Assembly: GCF_015999265.1 (NCBI RefSeq) | Contig: NZ_JAEAGR010000003.1 | Coordinates: 295,627 to 359,626, forward strand | Reading direction: 5' to 3' | DNA length: 64,000 nucleotides | DNA from: Mobilitalea sibirica | GTDB lineage: Bacteria; Bacillota; Clostridia; Lachnospirales; Lachnospiraceae | In this document: positions 19,157 to 27,617 of the stretch, piece after piece | How positions within the stretch are numbered: the first letter of the stretch is position 1 | Layout: every line of letters starts with the position of its first letter | Notes under the pieces: generated by a model | Seen by the model: the letters and a program-made list of their open reading frames with translations, nothing else | What the model was told of the DNA's origin: nothing | Databases searched by the model: none | Program-made: the position numbers and the translations under genes

Positions 19157-21292
19157 ATGAAAGACAAAACATTATTAGAAGAAAAGAAAATAATGCTTGA
19201 GGAATTTTTCTCAAGTGAAGAATATAAGCCCATGAGATTTAAGGACCTGGTTACAATACTTCAAGTTCCTAAGGAAGCAAAGAACGATTTGAAAGAAGTA
19301 TTAGACCAACTCATTTCACAAGGAAAAATCATATTAGATCAGGGAGGAAGATATAAACTGCCCGGAGAGGATACAAAGGTAGGAACCTTTTCAGCTACAC
19401 AGAGGGGCTTTGGTTTTGTAATGATTGATGGAGAGGTAGAAGATATCTTCATTCCCGAAAATGCCACTATGGGAGCTATGCATGGGGATAAGGTAATGCT
19501 GGTAATCAACAAGGAACAATCGGGTAAAAGAAGAGAAGGTACTATAATCAGTATCGTGGAACGGGGAAAGAGCGAAATCGTTGGGACTTTTGAAAAGAGT
19601 AAGAATTTTGGTTTTGTACTTCCTGATAATCAGAAGTTCACCCGAGATATCTTTATACCGAAGGAGCATACTAAAGGTGCGGTTGATGGGCATAAAGTGG
19701 TAGTAAAAATTACAAACTATGGTGACTCGACACAGAATCCGGAAGGAAGAGTTGTGGAAATTCTGGGACATATCAATGACCCCGGTGTGGATATTATGTC
19801 CGTGGTGAAATCCTATGACCTACCCGTAGATTTTCCCGAAGATGTTATGCGGGTATTAGATTTTGTACCGGATGAGATTGACCCGGAAGAAATAAAGAAT
19901 CGTATGGATATCCGAGATGTAAAGACGGTAACCATTGATGGTGAAGATGCTAAGGATCTGGATGATGCCATCACCTTGTCGAAAGAAGGAGATATCTATC
20001 ATCTTGGAGTGCATATTGCGGATGTCACCCATTATGTGAAGGAAGGTGCAGCCTTAGATAGAGAAGCTTTAAAAAGGGGAACCAGTGTATATCTGGTAGA
20101 TCGCGTAATACCTATGCTACCACATAAATTATCTAACGGAATTTGTTCCCTTAATCCCAATGTTGACCGTCTTGCCTTAAGTTGTTTTATGGACATCGAT
20201 GCGAAAGGAAATGTATTAGGTCATAAAATTGCAGAAACAGTAATCTGTTCCGATCGACGTATGACCTATACCAATGTAGCAAAGATAGTAGAAGAAAGCG
20301 ATGAGGAGGTCATGAAGGAATACGAAGATCTAGTGCCGATGTTTCAGCTGATGCAGGAGTTGGCTGAGGTACTTCGGGAAAGAAGGCATAAAAGAGGTTC
20401 CATTAATTTTGACTTTCCAGAAAGTAAAATTATAGTTGATAAAAAGGGTAAACCGATCGAAATAAAACCTTATGAAAGAAACAAAGCGACCAAAATTATT
20501 GAGGAATTTATGTTAATAGCCAATGAGACAGTAGCCGAAGACTTCTACTGGCAGGAGATTCCCTTCGTATACCGGACCCATGATAATCCTGATGAAGAGA
20601 AGATTAAAAAGCTGGGCATCTTTATCAATAACTTTGGTTACAGCATCAAAGTTGGTAATGAGGAGATCCATCCGAAGGAGTTGCAAAAGCTGTTAATTAA
20701 AATTGAGGATACACCGGAGGAAGCCTTGATTAGCCGATTAACTCTGCGGTCTATGAAACAGGCGAAATATACAGTAGCCAATACAGGACATTTTGGATTG
20801 TCCGCGAAGTACTATTGTCATTTTACCTCGCCGATTAGGCGTTATCCGGATCTGCAGATTCATCGAATCATTAAGGAAAACTTAGGCGGTAAACTGAACG
20901 AGAACAGATTAAGCCATTATGAAAAGTTACTTTTCGAAGTAGCCAATCATTCCAGTAAGACCGAACGCAGAGCGGATGAAGCTGAGCGAGAAGTCGAAAA
21001 AATGAAGAAGGTTGAATATATGGTGGATCACATCGGAGAAACCTTCGAAGGTGTTATCTCTGGTATCACGGCTTGGGGTATGTATGTTGAATTACCCAAT
21101 ACGATTGAGGGTATGATTCGGGTTAGTGAGATGCAGGATGATTACTATTTTTACGATGAAGAGCGTTATCAGATGGTCGGTGAACACACCAAAAAGGTAT
21201 ATAAACTGGGTCAAAAGGTTAAGGTGGAAGTAACCAATGCAGATAAGTTTCTTCGAATTATAGATTTTGTGTTAGTGGAGGATGAGGAATAA
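19157..21292 (+). CDS. rnr: Ribonuclease R
   Basis: 711 residues, normal for RNase R, the processive 3'-5' exoribonuclease that degrades structured RNA and the non-stop mRNAs freed by trans-translation. In order: an N-terminal helix-turn-helix (to about 75), two cold-shock domains (GTFSATQRGFGFVMIDG, GTFEKSKNFGFVLPD), the RNB catalytic domain with the Asp cluster TIDGEDAKDLDDAITLS, IPMLPHKLSNGICSLNP and the YCHFTSPIRRYPDLQIHR box, then an S1 domain (FEGVISGITAWGMYVEL). The usual Lys-rich tail is short or absent; the protein ends in an acidic VEDEE. The stop codon abuts the smpB start, indicating cotranscription. Confidence 0.98.
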   Translation: MKDKTLLEEKKIMLEEFFSSEEYKPMRFKDLVTILQVPKEAKNDLKEVLDQLISQGKIILDQGGRYKLPGEDTKVGTFSATQRGFGFVMIDGEVEDIFIPENATMGAMHGDKVMLVINKEQSGKRREGTIISIVERGKSEIVGTFEKSKNFGFVLPDNQKFTRDIFIPKEHTKGAVDGHKVVVKITNYGDSTQNPEGRVVEILGHINDPGVDIMSVVKSYDLPVDFPEDVMRVLDFVPDEIDPEEIKNRMDIRDVKTVTIDGEDAKDLDDAITLSKEGDIYHLGVHIADVTHYVKEGAALDREALKRGTSVYLVDRVIPMLPHKLSNGICSLNPNVDRLALSCFMDIDAKGNVLGHKIAETVICSDRRMTYTNVAKIVEESDEEVMKEYEDLVPMFQLMQELAEVLRERRHKRGSINFDFPESKIIVDKKGKPIEIKPYERNKATKIIEEFMLIANETVAEDFYWQEIPFVYRTHDNPDEEKIKKLGIFINNFGYSIKVGNEEIHPKELQKLLIKIEDTPEEALISRLTLRSMKQAKYTVANTGHFGLSAKYYCHFTSPIRRYPDLQIHRIIKENLGGKLNENRLSHYEKLLFEVANHSSKTERRADEAEREVEKMKKVEYMVDHIGETFEGVISGITAWGMYVELPNTIEGMIRVSEMQDDYYFYDEERYQMVGEHTKKVYKLGQKVKVEVTNADKFLRIIDFVLVEDEE

Positions 21293-21754
21293 GTGGGGGA
21301 AAATATTAAATTAATAGCTAATAATAAAAAGGCGTATCATGATTATTTCATAGAGGATAAGTTTGAGGCAGGCATTGCCCTGCATGGAACTGAGGTAAAG
21401 TCCCTTCGCATGGGTAAATGTAGTGTGAAGGAATCCTTTATACGGATTGAAAACGGCGAGATGTTTATCTACGGCATGCATATCAGCCCATATGAAAAAG
21501 GAAATATATTTAATAAGGACCCTCTTCGGGTGAAAAAGCTCCTACTTCATAAATATCAGATTAATAAAATTGCCGGACAGCTGGCACAGAAGGGGTTCAC
21601 CCTGGTGCCGCTGCAGGTTTATTTTAAAGGAAGCTTAGTTAAGGTGGAGATAGGTCTTGCCCGTGGTAAGAAACTCTATGATAAGAGACAGGACATCGCT
21701 AAGAAGGATCAGAGAAGGGAAGCTGAGAGAGATTTTAAGGTAAAGAATTTATAA
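21293..21754 (+). CDS. smpB: SsrA-binding protein SmpB
   Basis: 153 residues. Starts at GTG immediately after the rnr stop, with the GGAGG near 21277 inside rnr as its SD. SmpB delivers tmRNA to stalled ribosomes. Motifs: [48 protein letters not shown], then the basic tail [20 protein letters not shown] that folds into the mRNA channel. tmRNA (ssrA) follows 300 bases downstream. Confidence 0.98.
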   Translation: MGENIKLIANNKKAYHDYFIEDKFEAGIALHGTEVKSLRMGKCSVKESFIRIENGEMFIYGMHISPYEKGNIFNKDPLRVKKLLLHKYQINKIAGQLAQKGFTLVPLQVYFKGSLVKVEIGLARGKKLYDKRQDIAKKDQRREAERDFKVKNL

Positions 21755-21923
21755 TAAGTTGGTTAGATATACAGAGACTTCCAAAACTGCTAGAAAGAAT
21801 TCTTGCGATATACTTTATTTTATGATTAGAATATGATAGAATGTATATACACCGATGACGAGGTATTAGTTAAACAGTATATTCTTTTTTACAATAAGTT
21901 ACGAACATGGAAGAAGAGATATC

Positions 21924-21952
21924 TTGACACCGGGTGGACGTTATATTACAAT
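21924..21952 (+). promoter_or_regulatory. ssrA: Sigma-A promoter for ssrA
   Basis: Consensus TTGACA (21924-21929), 17-bp spacer, TACAAT (21947-21952), giving a primary transcript with a ~100-nt 5' extension ahead of the mature tmRNA end. Confidence 0.75.
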
Positions 21953-22057
21953 ATAACATGCGTCTGTGAGACCGAAGATCGCGAGAAGACATATCTTTTA
22001 AAGCAAATCAGAATGGATTTTTGATTTTTCTGTTTCGTGATTACAATCATACCTAAC

Positions 22058-22416
22058 GGGGTTGTACTGGTTTCGACGGGGGTTTTGAATTTGTGGTAGC
22101 CATTCGCAGACTAGGACTGCGTCATCAACTTAGAAATAAAATTAAACGCAGACGATAATTTAGCGTACGCTGCCTAGTGGCAGCTGTCGACCTTAAGCAA
22201 CTCGCAGCTTAAGACCTCGGCATCAAATTAGCGAGGCACTTTATCTTCAAAGCTTTGAGAGGATAAAAGATTTATGAAGCTACTGAAATCGGAAGCCTGT
22301 CTGTCGGCGTCCGATGGAGGGAACAGCATGTTTGGGCATGCATAAAAGACCGACTGTAATGGGAGAAACTGCAATGGATGGGCTTTCGGACAGGGGTTCA
22401 ACTCCCCTCAGCTCCA
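22058..22416 (+). ncRNA. ssrA: Transfer-messenger RNA (tmRNA)
   Basis: The 5' end GGGGTTG (22058-22064) pairs with CAGCTCC (22409-22415) to form the 7-bp alanyl acceptor stem, with discriminator A at 22416. TGGTTTCGACGGGGG near the 5' end and the T-arm GGGGTTCAACTCCCC near the 3' end are diagnostic. The tag reading frame is 22148-22177: GCA resume codon, then residues ADDNLAYAA and TAG. The 3' CCA is not encoded and must be added. Together with smpB and rnr upstream this forms a complete ribosome-rescue cassette. Confidence 0.98.
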
Positions 22417-22429
22417 TTATGCATTTATG

Positions 22430-22466
22430 ACGGGAAATCCTTATAAATCAAGGGTTTCCCGTTTTT
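22430..22466 (+). terminator. Terminator after ssrA
   Basis: ACGGGAAA (22430-22437) / TTTCCCGT (22455-22462), 17-nt loop, T tract. Confidence 0.85.
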
Positions 22467-22514
22467 CATGCTTTAAAATATATTGAGGATCTTAATTACA
22501 TTTGATTACACTTT

Positions 22515-22682
22515 TTACTTTTCATCTTTTTTCTTATTGCTCAAAGTATTATCTAGCAGTATTTCAGCTCTTCGTCATTTCTGTGATTAAAACTGTAGGA
22601 TTGGATTTAATAGAGTCTGTGTGTCTTCGTGACCGGAAAATTTTCGAACTTCGTCAATTTTAATGTCAATGTCAATATAATC
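22515..22682 (-). pseudogene. Decayed C-terminal end of a tyrosine integrase
   Basis: Reading the minus strand from about 22682, the frame gives DIKIDEVRKFSGHEDTQTLL, closely matching the end of tyrosine recombinases, where xxVRKxLGHxDxxTT holds a catalytic His. After LNPILQF there are in-frame stops, and the expected nucleophilic Tyr region is degraded (then RRAEILLDNTLSN). Upstream sequence of the gene is missing or scrambled. It ends about 100 bases from the 3' end of ssrA, a standard attachment site for genomic islands. Call rests on a short motif plus location. Confidence 0.6.
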
Positions 22683-22969
22683 GTTTTACGAATTTTGTAC
22701 CGTCTCAAGCGACGTCTTTATACTTGAGATCTGTCTGATTAATTGTTATGTATATGCCATCAATATTTTGAGTTGTGCAATTTGCATAAAAGTATCGTGA
22801 CCATTGGCACTACCTTAAATATAATACTATACTATAATAATCTTTAAAGAATTAATATGGAGTTTACTAATAGTTAGAATTCACAAGATCATATAAATGA
22901 ATAATTATGGTTGGACCAACGAGAGAATATTCTAGATTAGCATGTACCAAATGAATTAAAAAAAACAGG
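22683..22969. other. Non-coding stretch next to the integrase remnant
   Basis: I see no intact gene. One short inverted repeat, CTCAAG/CTTGAG near 22705-22727, is present. The stretch is probably eroded mobile-element DNA. Confidence 0.4.
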
Positions 22970-23077
22970 GATTTGGAGAGTGGAAAAGCTAAAGAAGCAA
23001 TAAGGTACTATGTGGAGGTATTTGAAGATTCAGAAATAGGAATGATCAGAGTTAACGAAAACAAAGTTAAGCGTTGA
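22970..23077 (+). pseudogene. Fragment of a VOC/PhnB-like protein
   Basis: An open frame of 35 codons without a start codon reads DLESGKAKEAIRYYVEVFED and continues with SEIGMIRVNE. This is very like the N-terminal part of PhnB/VOC-superfamily proteins (pattern: F..GxAEEAI.FYv.lFxDSeI). It then ends at TGA. Only the first betaalpha unit remains, so it is a relic. Confidence 0.45.
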
Positions 23078-23144
23078 AAAATAAAATATAAATAAATCTT
23101 ATATTCACTTTAATATTTTGTTAAAACAATAAGGAGGAACAACC

Positions 23145-23681
23145 ATGTCAAACATAGAACTTCTTAATATATTAAAAATCCGTTTTGAGAAAAATATGAA
23201 CCGTCATAAAGGTCTTGAGTGGGTTAATGTGCAAGCAAAGCTGGAAGCTAATACGGATAAACTTTGGTCGCTGAATGAAATGGAAATGACTGGCGGAGAA
23301 CCGGATGTTGTTAATTATGATGAAGTTACCGGTGAATACATTTTTTATGATTGTTCAGTAGAAAGTCCTAAAGGCCGCAGAAGTATTTGTTACGACCCGA
23401 AAGCACTGGAGTCAAGGAAAGAAAATAAACCGAAAGACAGCGCTATTGGCATGGCATCTGCCATGGGCATTGAACTTCTAACAGAGGAACAATATCGCGA
23501 GCTTCAGAAGCTTGGCAATTTTGATATGAAGACATCAAGCTGGTTGAAAACGCCTCCTCATATAAGAAAGCTCGGTGGTGCCATCTTTGGGGATTTTCGC
23601 TACGGTAATGTTTTTATTTATCATAATGGTGCGGAATCTTACTATGGAGCCAGGGGGTTCCGTGGCTCCCTAAGGGTATAA
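23145..23681 (+). CDS. DUF4256 family protein
   Basis: 178 residues, AAGGAGGAACAACC before the ATG. Recognised as DUF4256 from the N-terminal LLNILKIRFEKNMNRHKGLE and WVNVQAKLEANTDKLWSLNE, from YDEVTGEYIFYDCSVESPKG, and from the C-terminal FGDFRYGNVFIYHNGAESYY and GARGFRGSLRV. The family is widespread in bacteria, around 180-190 residues, with no established function. The protein is soluble, without signal peptide. It sits alone among gene fragments downstream of ssrA, so it may be cargo of the lost element. Confidence 0.85.
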   Translation: MSNIELLNILKIRFEKNMNRHKGLEWVNVQAKLEANTDKLWSLNEMEMTGGEPDVVNYDEVTGEYIFYDCSVESPKGRRSICYDPKALESRKENKPKDSAIGMASAMGIELLTEEQYRELQKLGNFDMKTSSWLKTPPHIRKLGGAIFGDFRYGNVFIYHNGAESYYGARGFRGSLRV

Positions 23682-23700
23682 ATTTTTCACAGGAAGTAAA

Positions 23701-23808
23701 GTGATTCGCGTTTTAGAAAATAGAAATAGGTTTAATACTCAGACTAAAAAATACTATGATCTTCTTTTTTCTAAGGTGCATCGTTACATTATGTCCACTG
23801 TATTCTAA
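23701..23808 (+). other. Short open frame, doubtful
   Basis: A 35-codon GTG-started frame with AGGAAG upstream, encoding a basic Tyr-rich peptide that begins MIRVLENRNRFNTQ. It fits no family I know. Probably chance or a relic. Confidence 0.15.
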
Positions 23809-23897
23809 TCTAACAAACTGAGAATACCTAGGCGTGGCACTATATTACGTTCACCAAGTTTGAGAGATAGTTAAAATGGTGTGTTCTTGAGGAGGAT

Positions 23898-24023
23898 ATG
23901 AAAGCGACTGTGTTTACTGACTGGTTAAAGAAAGAGTATCAACTTGGGCGCGGGCATGCGATGGCTATGTGGAAATACTTTATAGATCGGAAATGGATCA
24001 TCAAGAAATATTCCAAAATGTAA
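23898..24023 (+). CDS. Small DUF4287-like protein or fragment
   Basis: 41 residues with GAGGAGG just upstream (short 2-3 nt spacing). The core FTDWLKKEYQLGRGHAMAMW matches the second half of DUF4287 proteins (pattern: WLK.e.glGxGHAxAi), normally ~70 residues. The N-terminal helix is absent, and the frame upstream is closed by a TAG. It ends 13 bases before the ribD-like gene and could be co-transcribed with it. Either a truncated relic or a real microprotein; I lean to relic. Confidence 0.4.
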   Translation: MKATVFTDWLKKEYQLGRGHAMAMWKYFIDRKWIIKKYSKM

Positions 24024-24036
24024 AAGGGAGAAATCC

Positions 24037-25128
24037 ATGAATGAACATTTTATGAAGAGAGCAATTGAATTAGCATATTTGGGTTCCGGATTTATTAATC
24101 CCGATCCGCTTTCAGGAGCTGTGCTGGTGAAAGACAATATAGTACTAGGAGAATCATGTTATAGAACATTCGGAGCAGCTTCAGCTGAGCTTGAGGTATT
24201 ATCTTATGGTTTATGTGATCTTTCTGGAGCTGAATTGTATCTTAATATCGAGCCATTTGGGAACAAAGCTAAGCTCACTGAACTGATCAGGGTAATAAAA
24301 GACCGGAAGATTGAAAAGATTTATATCGGAATAGAAGATCGAAATCCCAGGAAAGAGATTCATTTTATTGAAGAGCTGAAGCACTTGGGCATCTCCTGTG
24401 AATTGGGTATCCTAAAGGATGAATGTGAAGAAATGAATGAGATATATAGCCATTATATCGTAAATAAAACTCCTTATGTTATCGTAAAGTGGGCAATGAC
24501 TCTGGATGGCAAGCTCGCAACGAAAACAGGTGACTCTAAGTGGATCAGTTCGGAGGAAAGTTTGCGGTTTGTTCATCATTTAAGGCAACGGGTATCAGCG
24601 ATTCTGGTAGGTGAGAATACGGTCAGAAAAGATGATCCACTATTGACGACAAGGCTGGAAGGCGTTCAAATTTCTAATCCGATCCGAATTATCATATCCA
24701 AATATGGTGATATTCCTATGGAAGCTAAAGTGCTGCAGGTAGATGAAAGCACAAAGACATGGATCATAGCTTCGGAACTCATTTCAAAGGAGAGGGAAGA
24801 GAGCATCTGTAATTTAGGTGCCAGAATACTTAAATTAAAAGAGAAGAATGGACATATTGACTTTAATAAAGTCATGGATTTGTTGGGGCGATTAGGTATA
24901 GATTCTGTATACATCGAAGGGGGAAGTGCCGTCCTTGGATCAGCTTTTGAAAGTGGTTGTGTTCATAAGGTATATACAGCGATTGCTCCAAAAATTGTCG
25001 GAGGAAATAAGGCAGTTACTCCGGTTGGAGGAAATGGTATAGAGCGAATGAATGACGCGATCGTATTAAAACGGCTTTCTTATGAAATAGTTGGACCAGA
25101 TGTGATTATAAAAGGGTATATATATTAA
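24037..25128 (+). CDS. RibD-like protein: dead deaminase domain fused to intact pyrimidine reductase domain
   Basis: 363 residues with the bifunctional RibD layout. In the N-terminal deaminase domain (1-~140) the zinc ligands are gone. The HAE motif reads SAE (Ser49, Glu51 kept), and the PCx8C motif reads EPFGNKAKLTEL, with Phe74 and Leu83 where cysteines belong. The NPxVGC loop is altered to NPDPLSGAV. The C-terminal reductase domain keeps its signatures: YVIVKWAMTLDGKLATKTGD, SKWISS, ILVGENTVRKDDPLLTTR and YIEGGSAVLGSAFESG. It is expected to reduce the ribosylaminopyrimidine but not deaminate it. GGGAG precedes the ATG. It is paired with the ribBA-like gene; ribE and ribH are absent. Confidence 0.88.
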   Translation: MNEHFMKRAIELAYLGSGFINPDPLSGAVLVKDNIVLGESCYRTFGAASAELEVLSYGLCDLSGAELYLNIEPFGNKAKLTELIRVIKDRKIEKIYIGIEDRNPRKEIHFIEELKHLGISCELGILKDECEEMNEIYSHYIVNKTPYVIVKWAMTLDGKLATKTGDSKWISSEESLRFVHHLRQRVSAILVGENTVRKDDPLLTTRLEGVQISNPIRIIISKYGDIPMEAKVLQVDESTKTWIIASELISKEREESICNLGARILKLKEKNGHIDFNKVMDLLGRLGIDSVYIEGGSAVLGSAFESGCVHKVYTAIAPKIVGGNKAVTPVGGNGIERMNDAIVLKRLSYEIVGPDVIIKGYIY

Positions 25129-25219
25129 AGGATATCTTATCTGTATTAAGTGGTATAATTTAAAAGCTATATATATAAAATTCATACAGACTACTGAAAA
25201 AAGTACAAGGAGGTTCAAT

Positions 25220-26407
25220 ATGATTAGAAGAACAGAGGATGGAATCAAAGAGATTAAGAAAAACAGTCTGGCAATTATTATTGATGATGAACAGGCTGAG
25301 AACGGTGGAGTGTTATTTGCACCGGCGGAGGCAATTACGATAGAAACGATGCAATTTCTTATGAAATATGGTACCGGATTTACTTATGCAACGCTGACGG
25401 AAGATTTATTAGAAAATGTTCATATCCCTCAGGTTAATACTGTACAAAAGTCCTCCAATACTAATTCCTATGATCTGTCAATCGATCATATTGGTGCAGG
25501 ATCGGGTATTTCTGCAGAGAATCGTTTGTTAACAATTCAAAAATTATTGGAAGATTCATTGGATGTTCAGCATTTTAAAACTCCCGGACATGTATTTATA
25601 ATCAAAGCTGTCAATGGCGGAGTTTTGAAAAAAGCAGGCATGGCGGAAGCGGTATCAGATCTGGCAACCATTGCAGGGTATCGTCCTTTCGGTGTGTATA
25701 CAGAGATCTTAAGTCAGGATAAATCCATTGCCACGATGGACGAACTGCAACAATTATCGGATAAGGAAAATATACCGATTTTTACGATTGAAGATCTGAT
25801 TGCTTATCGAAGAGAAAAGGATTGTTATGTCATAAAAGAGGCCGAAGCCAATCTTCCTACGGAATATGGTGATTTTCGTATGGTTGGCTTTGTGAATAAA
25901 TTAAACGGTGAGCATCATGTTGCTATGGTAAAGGGGATTATTGAACCCACGGATGAAGTATTGGTCAGAGTCCATTCGGAATGCTTGACTGGTGATGCTT
26001 TTCATTCACTCAAATGTGATTGTGGAGAGCAATTGGCAGCCGCTCTAATGAATATCGAGAAGGAAGGAAAGGGAGTATTACTTTACCTAAGACAGGAAGG
26101 CAGAGGTATCGGTCTGATTAATAAGATAAAGGCATATAAACTACAGGAGCAGGGGATGGACACGGAAGAAGCTAATATTGCTTTGGGGTTTCCGTCAGAC
26201 ATGAGAGATTATGGTATAGGTGCTCAGATCTTAAGTGAGCTTAATGTCAGAAGGATCAGATTAATGACGAATAATCCCAAGAAAATCATAGGATTAAAAG
26301 GTCATGGGATCGAAATCATAGAGAGGGTACCTCTGATTATAGATGCCAATGTACATAACAAGAGATATTTTGAGACGAAGAAGGAAAAGATGGGGCATTT
26401 GTATTAA
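25220..26407 (+). CDS. RibBA-like protein: degenerate DHBP synthase domain fused to intact GTP cyclohydrolase II
   Basis: 395 residues, full RibBA length, AAGGAGG upstream. In the N-terminal RibB-like domain key residues are lost. The acidic RENEGD motif reads AENGGV, TGISAxDR reads SGISAENR, and GHTEA reads GMAEA, so the catalytic His/Thr and metal-binding acids are missing. The C-terminal GTP cyclohydrolase II looks complete: zinc Cys set in SECLTGDAFHSLKCDCGEQL, LRQEGRGIGLINKIKAYKLQ, MRDYGIGAQIL, MTNNPKKIIGLKGHGI. The expected product is the GTP-derived 2,5-diamino-6-ribosylaminopyrimidinone phosphate. With the adjacent reductase-only RibD homologue this suggests a purpose other than housekeeping riboflavin synthesis. 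Confidence 0.88.
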   Translation: MIRRTEDGIKEIKKNSLAIIIDDEQAENGGVLFAPAEAITIETMQFLMKYGTGFTYATLTEDLLENVHIPQVNTVQKSSNTNSYDLSIDHIGAGSGISAENRLLTIQKLLEDSLDVQHFKTPGHVFIIKAVNGGVLKKAGMAEAVSDLATIAGYRPFGVYTEILSQDKSIATMDELQQLSDKENIPIFTIEDLIAYRREKDCYVIKEAEANLPTEYGDFRMVGFVNKLNGEHHVAMVKGIIEPTDEVLVRVHSECLTGDAFHSLKCDCGEQLAAALMNIEKEGKGVLLYLRQEGRGIGLINKIKAYKLQEQGMDTEEANIALGFPSDMRDYGIGAQILSELNVRRIRLMTNNPKKIIGLKGHGIEIIERVPLIIDANVHNKRYFETKKEKMGHLY

Positions 26408-26437
26408 ATGGATTACCTGAATATCCATTACCTCAAA

Positions 26438-26530
26438 ATGGAAGACCGACCGTAAAAAGCAATTAACAATCGAACAGTTGGATCTATTTATCCGGCGATT
26501 AGAAGAATTAAATACCTTTTCACTGTGATA
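26438..26530 (+). pseudogene. Short gene fragment of unknown origin
   Basis: A coherent 30-codon frame ending at TGA (reads KWKTDRKKQLTIEQLDLFIR, then RLEELNTF) without a start codon or SD. It could be the tail of a lost gene; I do not recognise the family. Confidence 0.2.
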
Positions 26531-26584
26531 ATATATCTGCTTTATTTAAGTATATGATTATTTATTATAAAAGGAGGGGATAGT

Positions 26585-27388
26585 ATGGTAAAGAAAATCA
26601 ACAATATTCTAATACCAATTGTAGTATTAATTACATATATCATAATGGTTATCACTAATTCACTTGCTAACGCTTTACCGATCAATGGTAAGGGAACAGG
26701 AGAAATATCCGATTCTTATCAAAATCTTTTTGCCCCGGCAGGAATTACATTTGCTATATGGGGTTTGATTTACCTATTACTTTTGATGTATTCAATAAAT
26801 CAACTTATAAATTATAAAAGGGAAAGTGATATTAAGCAGCAGATTTTTAATGCAGTGGGTGTTCTATTTTCTGTATCATCCGTAGCGAATACCATATGGA
26901 TATTTGCATGGCATTACAATGTAATTTGGTTGAGTGTAATACTAATGCTGGTTATCCTCATATGCTTGATTAAAATTAATATCATTTTAAAAGATAAGGA
27001 TTTTTCTGTGATTGAGAAGTTTACAGTGAAATTACCCTTTACCGTATATTTTGGCTGGATAACAATTGCAACAATAGCCAATGTAACAACATTTTTAGTT
27101 TCTGTTAATTGGAATAGGTTATCATTGAGTGAAGTTTTTTGGACGAACCTAATTATAATAATAGGTGCTGTCATTGGATTTATATGTGTATTATTTTATA
27201 AAAGTCTTGCCTATGGCTGTGTTTTCATATGGGCATATATGGGTATAGCTTTAAAACATCTCTCACCAGAAACATTTGACGGTAGATACCCATCGGTTAT
27301 TATTACAGTTTTTATAGCTATTTTGTTAATTATCTTATCACAAGTTATATTGATTCGAGTTCGAGTAAAAGATAAGAAGATTGGATAA
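26585..27388 (+). CDS. Multi-pass membrane protein, TspO/MBR-related
   Basis: 267 residues, AAGGAGGGG before the ATG. Seven or eight hydrophobic helices; an early extracytoplasmic segment ANALPINGKGTGEISDSYQN leads to NLFAPAGITFAIWGLIYLLL. This P-A-G-x-x-F-x-I-W-G-x-I-Y pattern is typical of the extended TspO-like (tryptophan-rich sensory protein related) membrane proteins in clostridia. The core TspO Trp-rich set is otherwise weak, so ligand and function are unknown. Standalone gene. Confidence 0.6.
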   Translation: MVKKINNILIPIVVLITYIIMVITNSLANALPINGKGTGEISDSYQNLFAPAGITFAIWGLIYLLLLMYSINQLINYKRESDIKQQIFNAVGVLFSVSSVANTIWIFAWHYNVIWLSVILMLVILICLIKINIILKDKDFSVIEKFTVKLPFTVYFGWITIATIANVTTFLVSVNWNRLSLSEVFWTNLIIIIGAVIGFICVLFYKSLAYGCVFIWAYMGIALKHLSPETFDGRYPSVIITVFIAILLIILSQVILIRVRVKDKKIG

Positions 27389-27431
27389 AGAATAATGAAG
27401 TATGTAATTAATAGATATTATTAAAAAGTAA

Positions 27432-27584
27432 GGAAAAGAGTACCAGGCTTTTTCACAAACTGGAGCATCAGCAATGCTGATGGAAGCATATATAAATAGT
27501 AAGATATATGAGCTGCTTCAATTAGATGTCGATGGCTTTATATTAAAAGTCGCTCTCCATCCTGTGGAATTAAAGATGTTATAG
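27432..27584 (+). pseudogene. Gene fragment
   Basis: A start-less frame of 50 codons, beginning GKEYQAFSQTGASAMLMEAY and ending HPVELKML before TAG. Codon use looks protein-like. The MEA..INSKIYELLQLD region is faintly like the C-terminus of SagB-type or nitroreductase proteins, but that is a guess. Relic. Confidence 0.3.
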
Positions 27585-27617
27585 TGTATAATACCTTTAG
27601 GAAATCCTCTGCACTAA

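Noticed and set aside
21833..22024. 63-codon plus-strand frame between smpB and ssrA
   Set aside because: It lacks an SD, has no recognisable family and overlaps the consensus ssrA promoter (21924-21952).
24023..24036. FMN riboswitch upstream of the rib pair
   Set aside because: There is no room and none of the conserved RFN blocks is visible in 23682-24036 or in 25129-25219.
23925..24137. 70-codon minus-strand frame at the ribD start
   Set aside because: Overlaps both the DUF4287-like fragment and the N-terminus of the RibD-like gene; no SD and no family.
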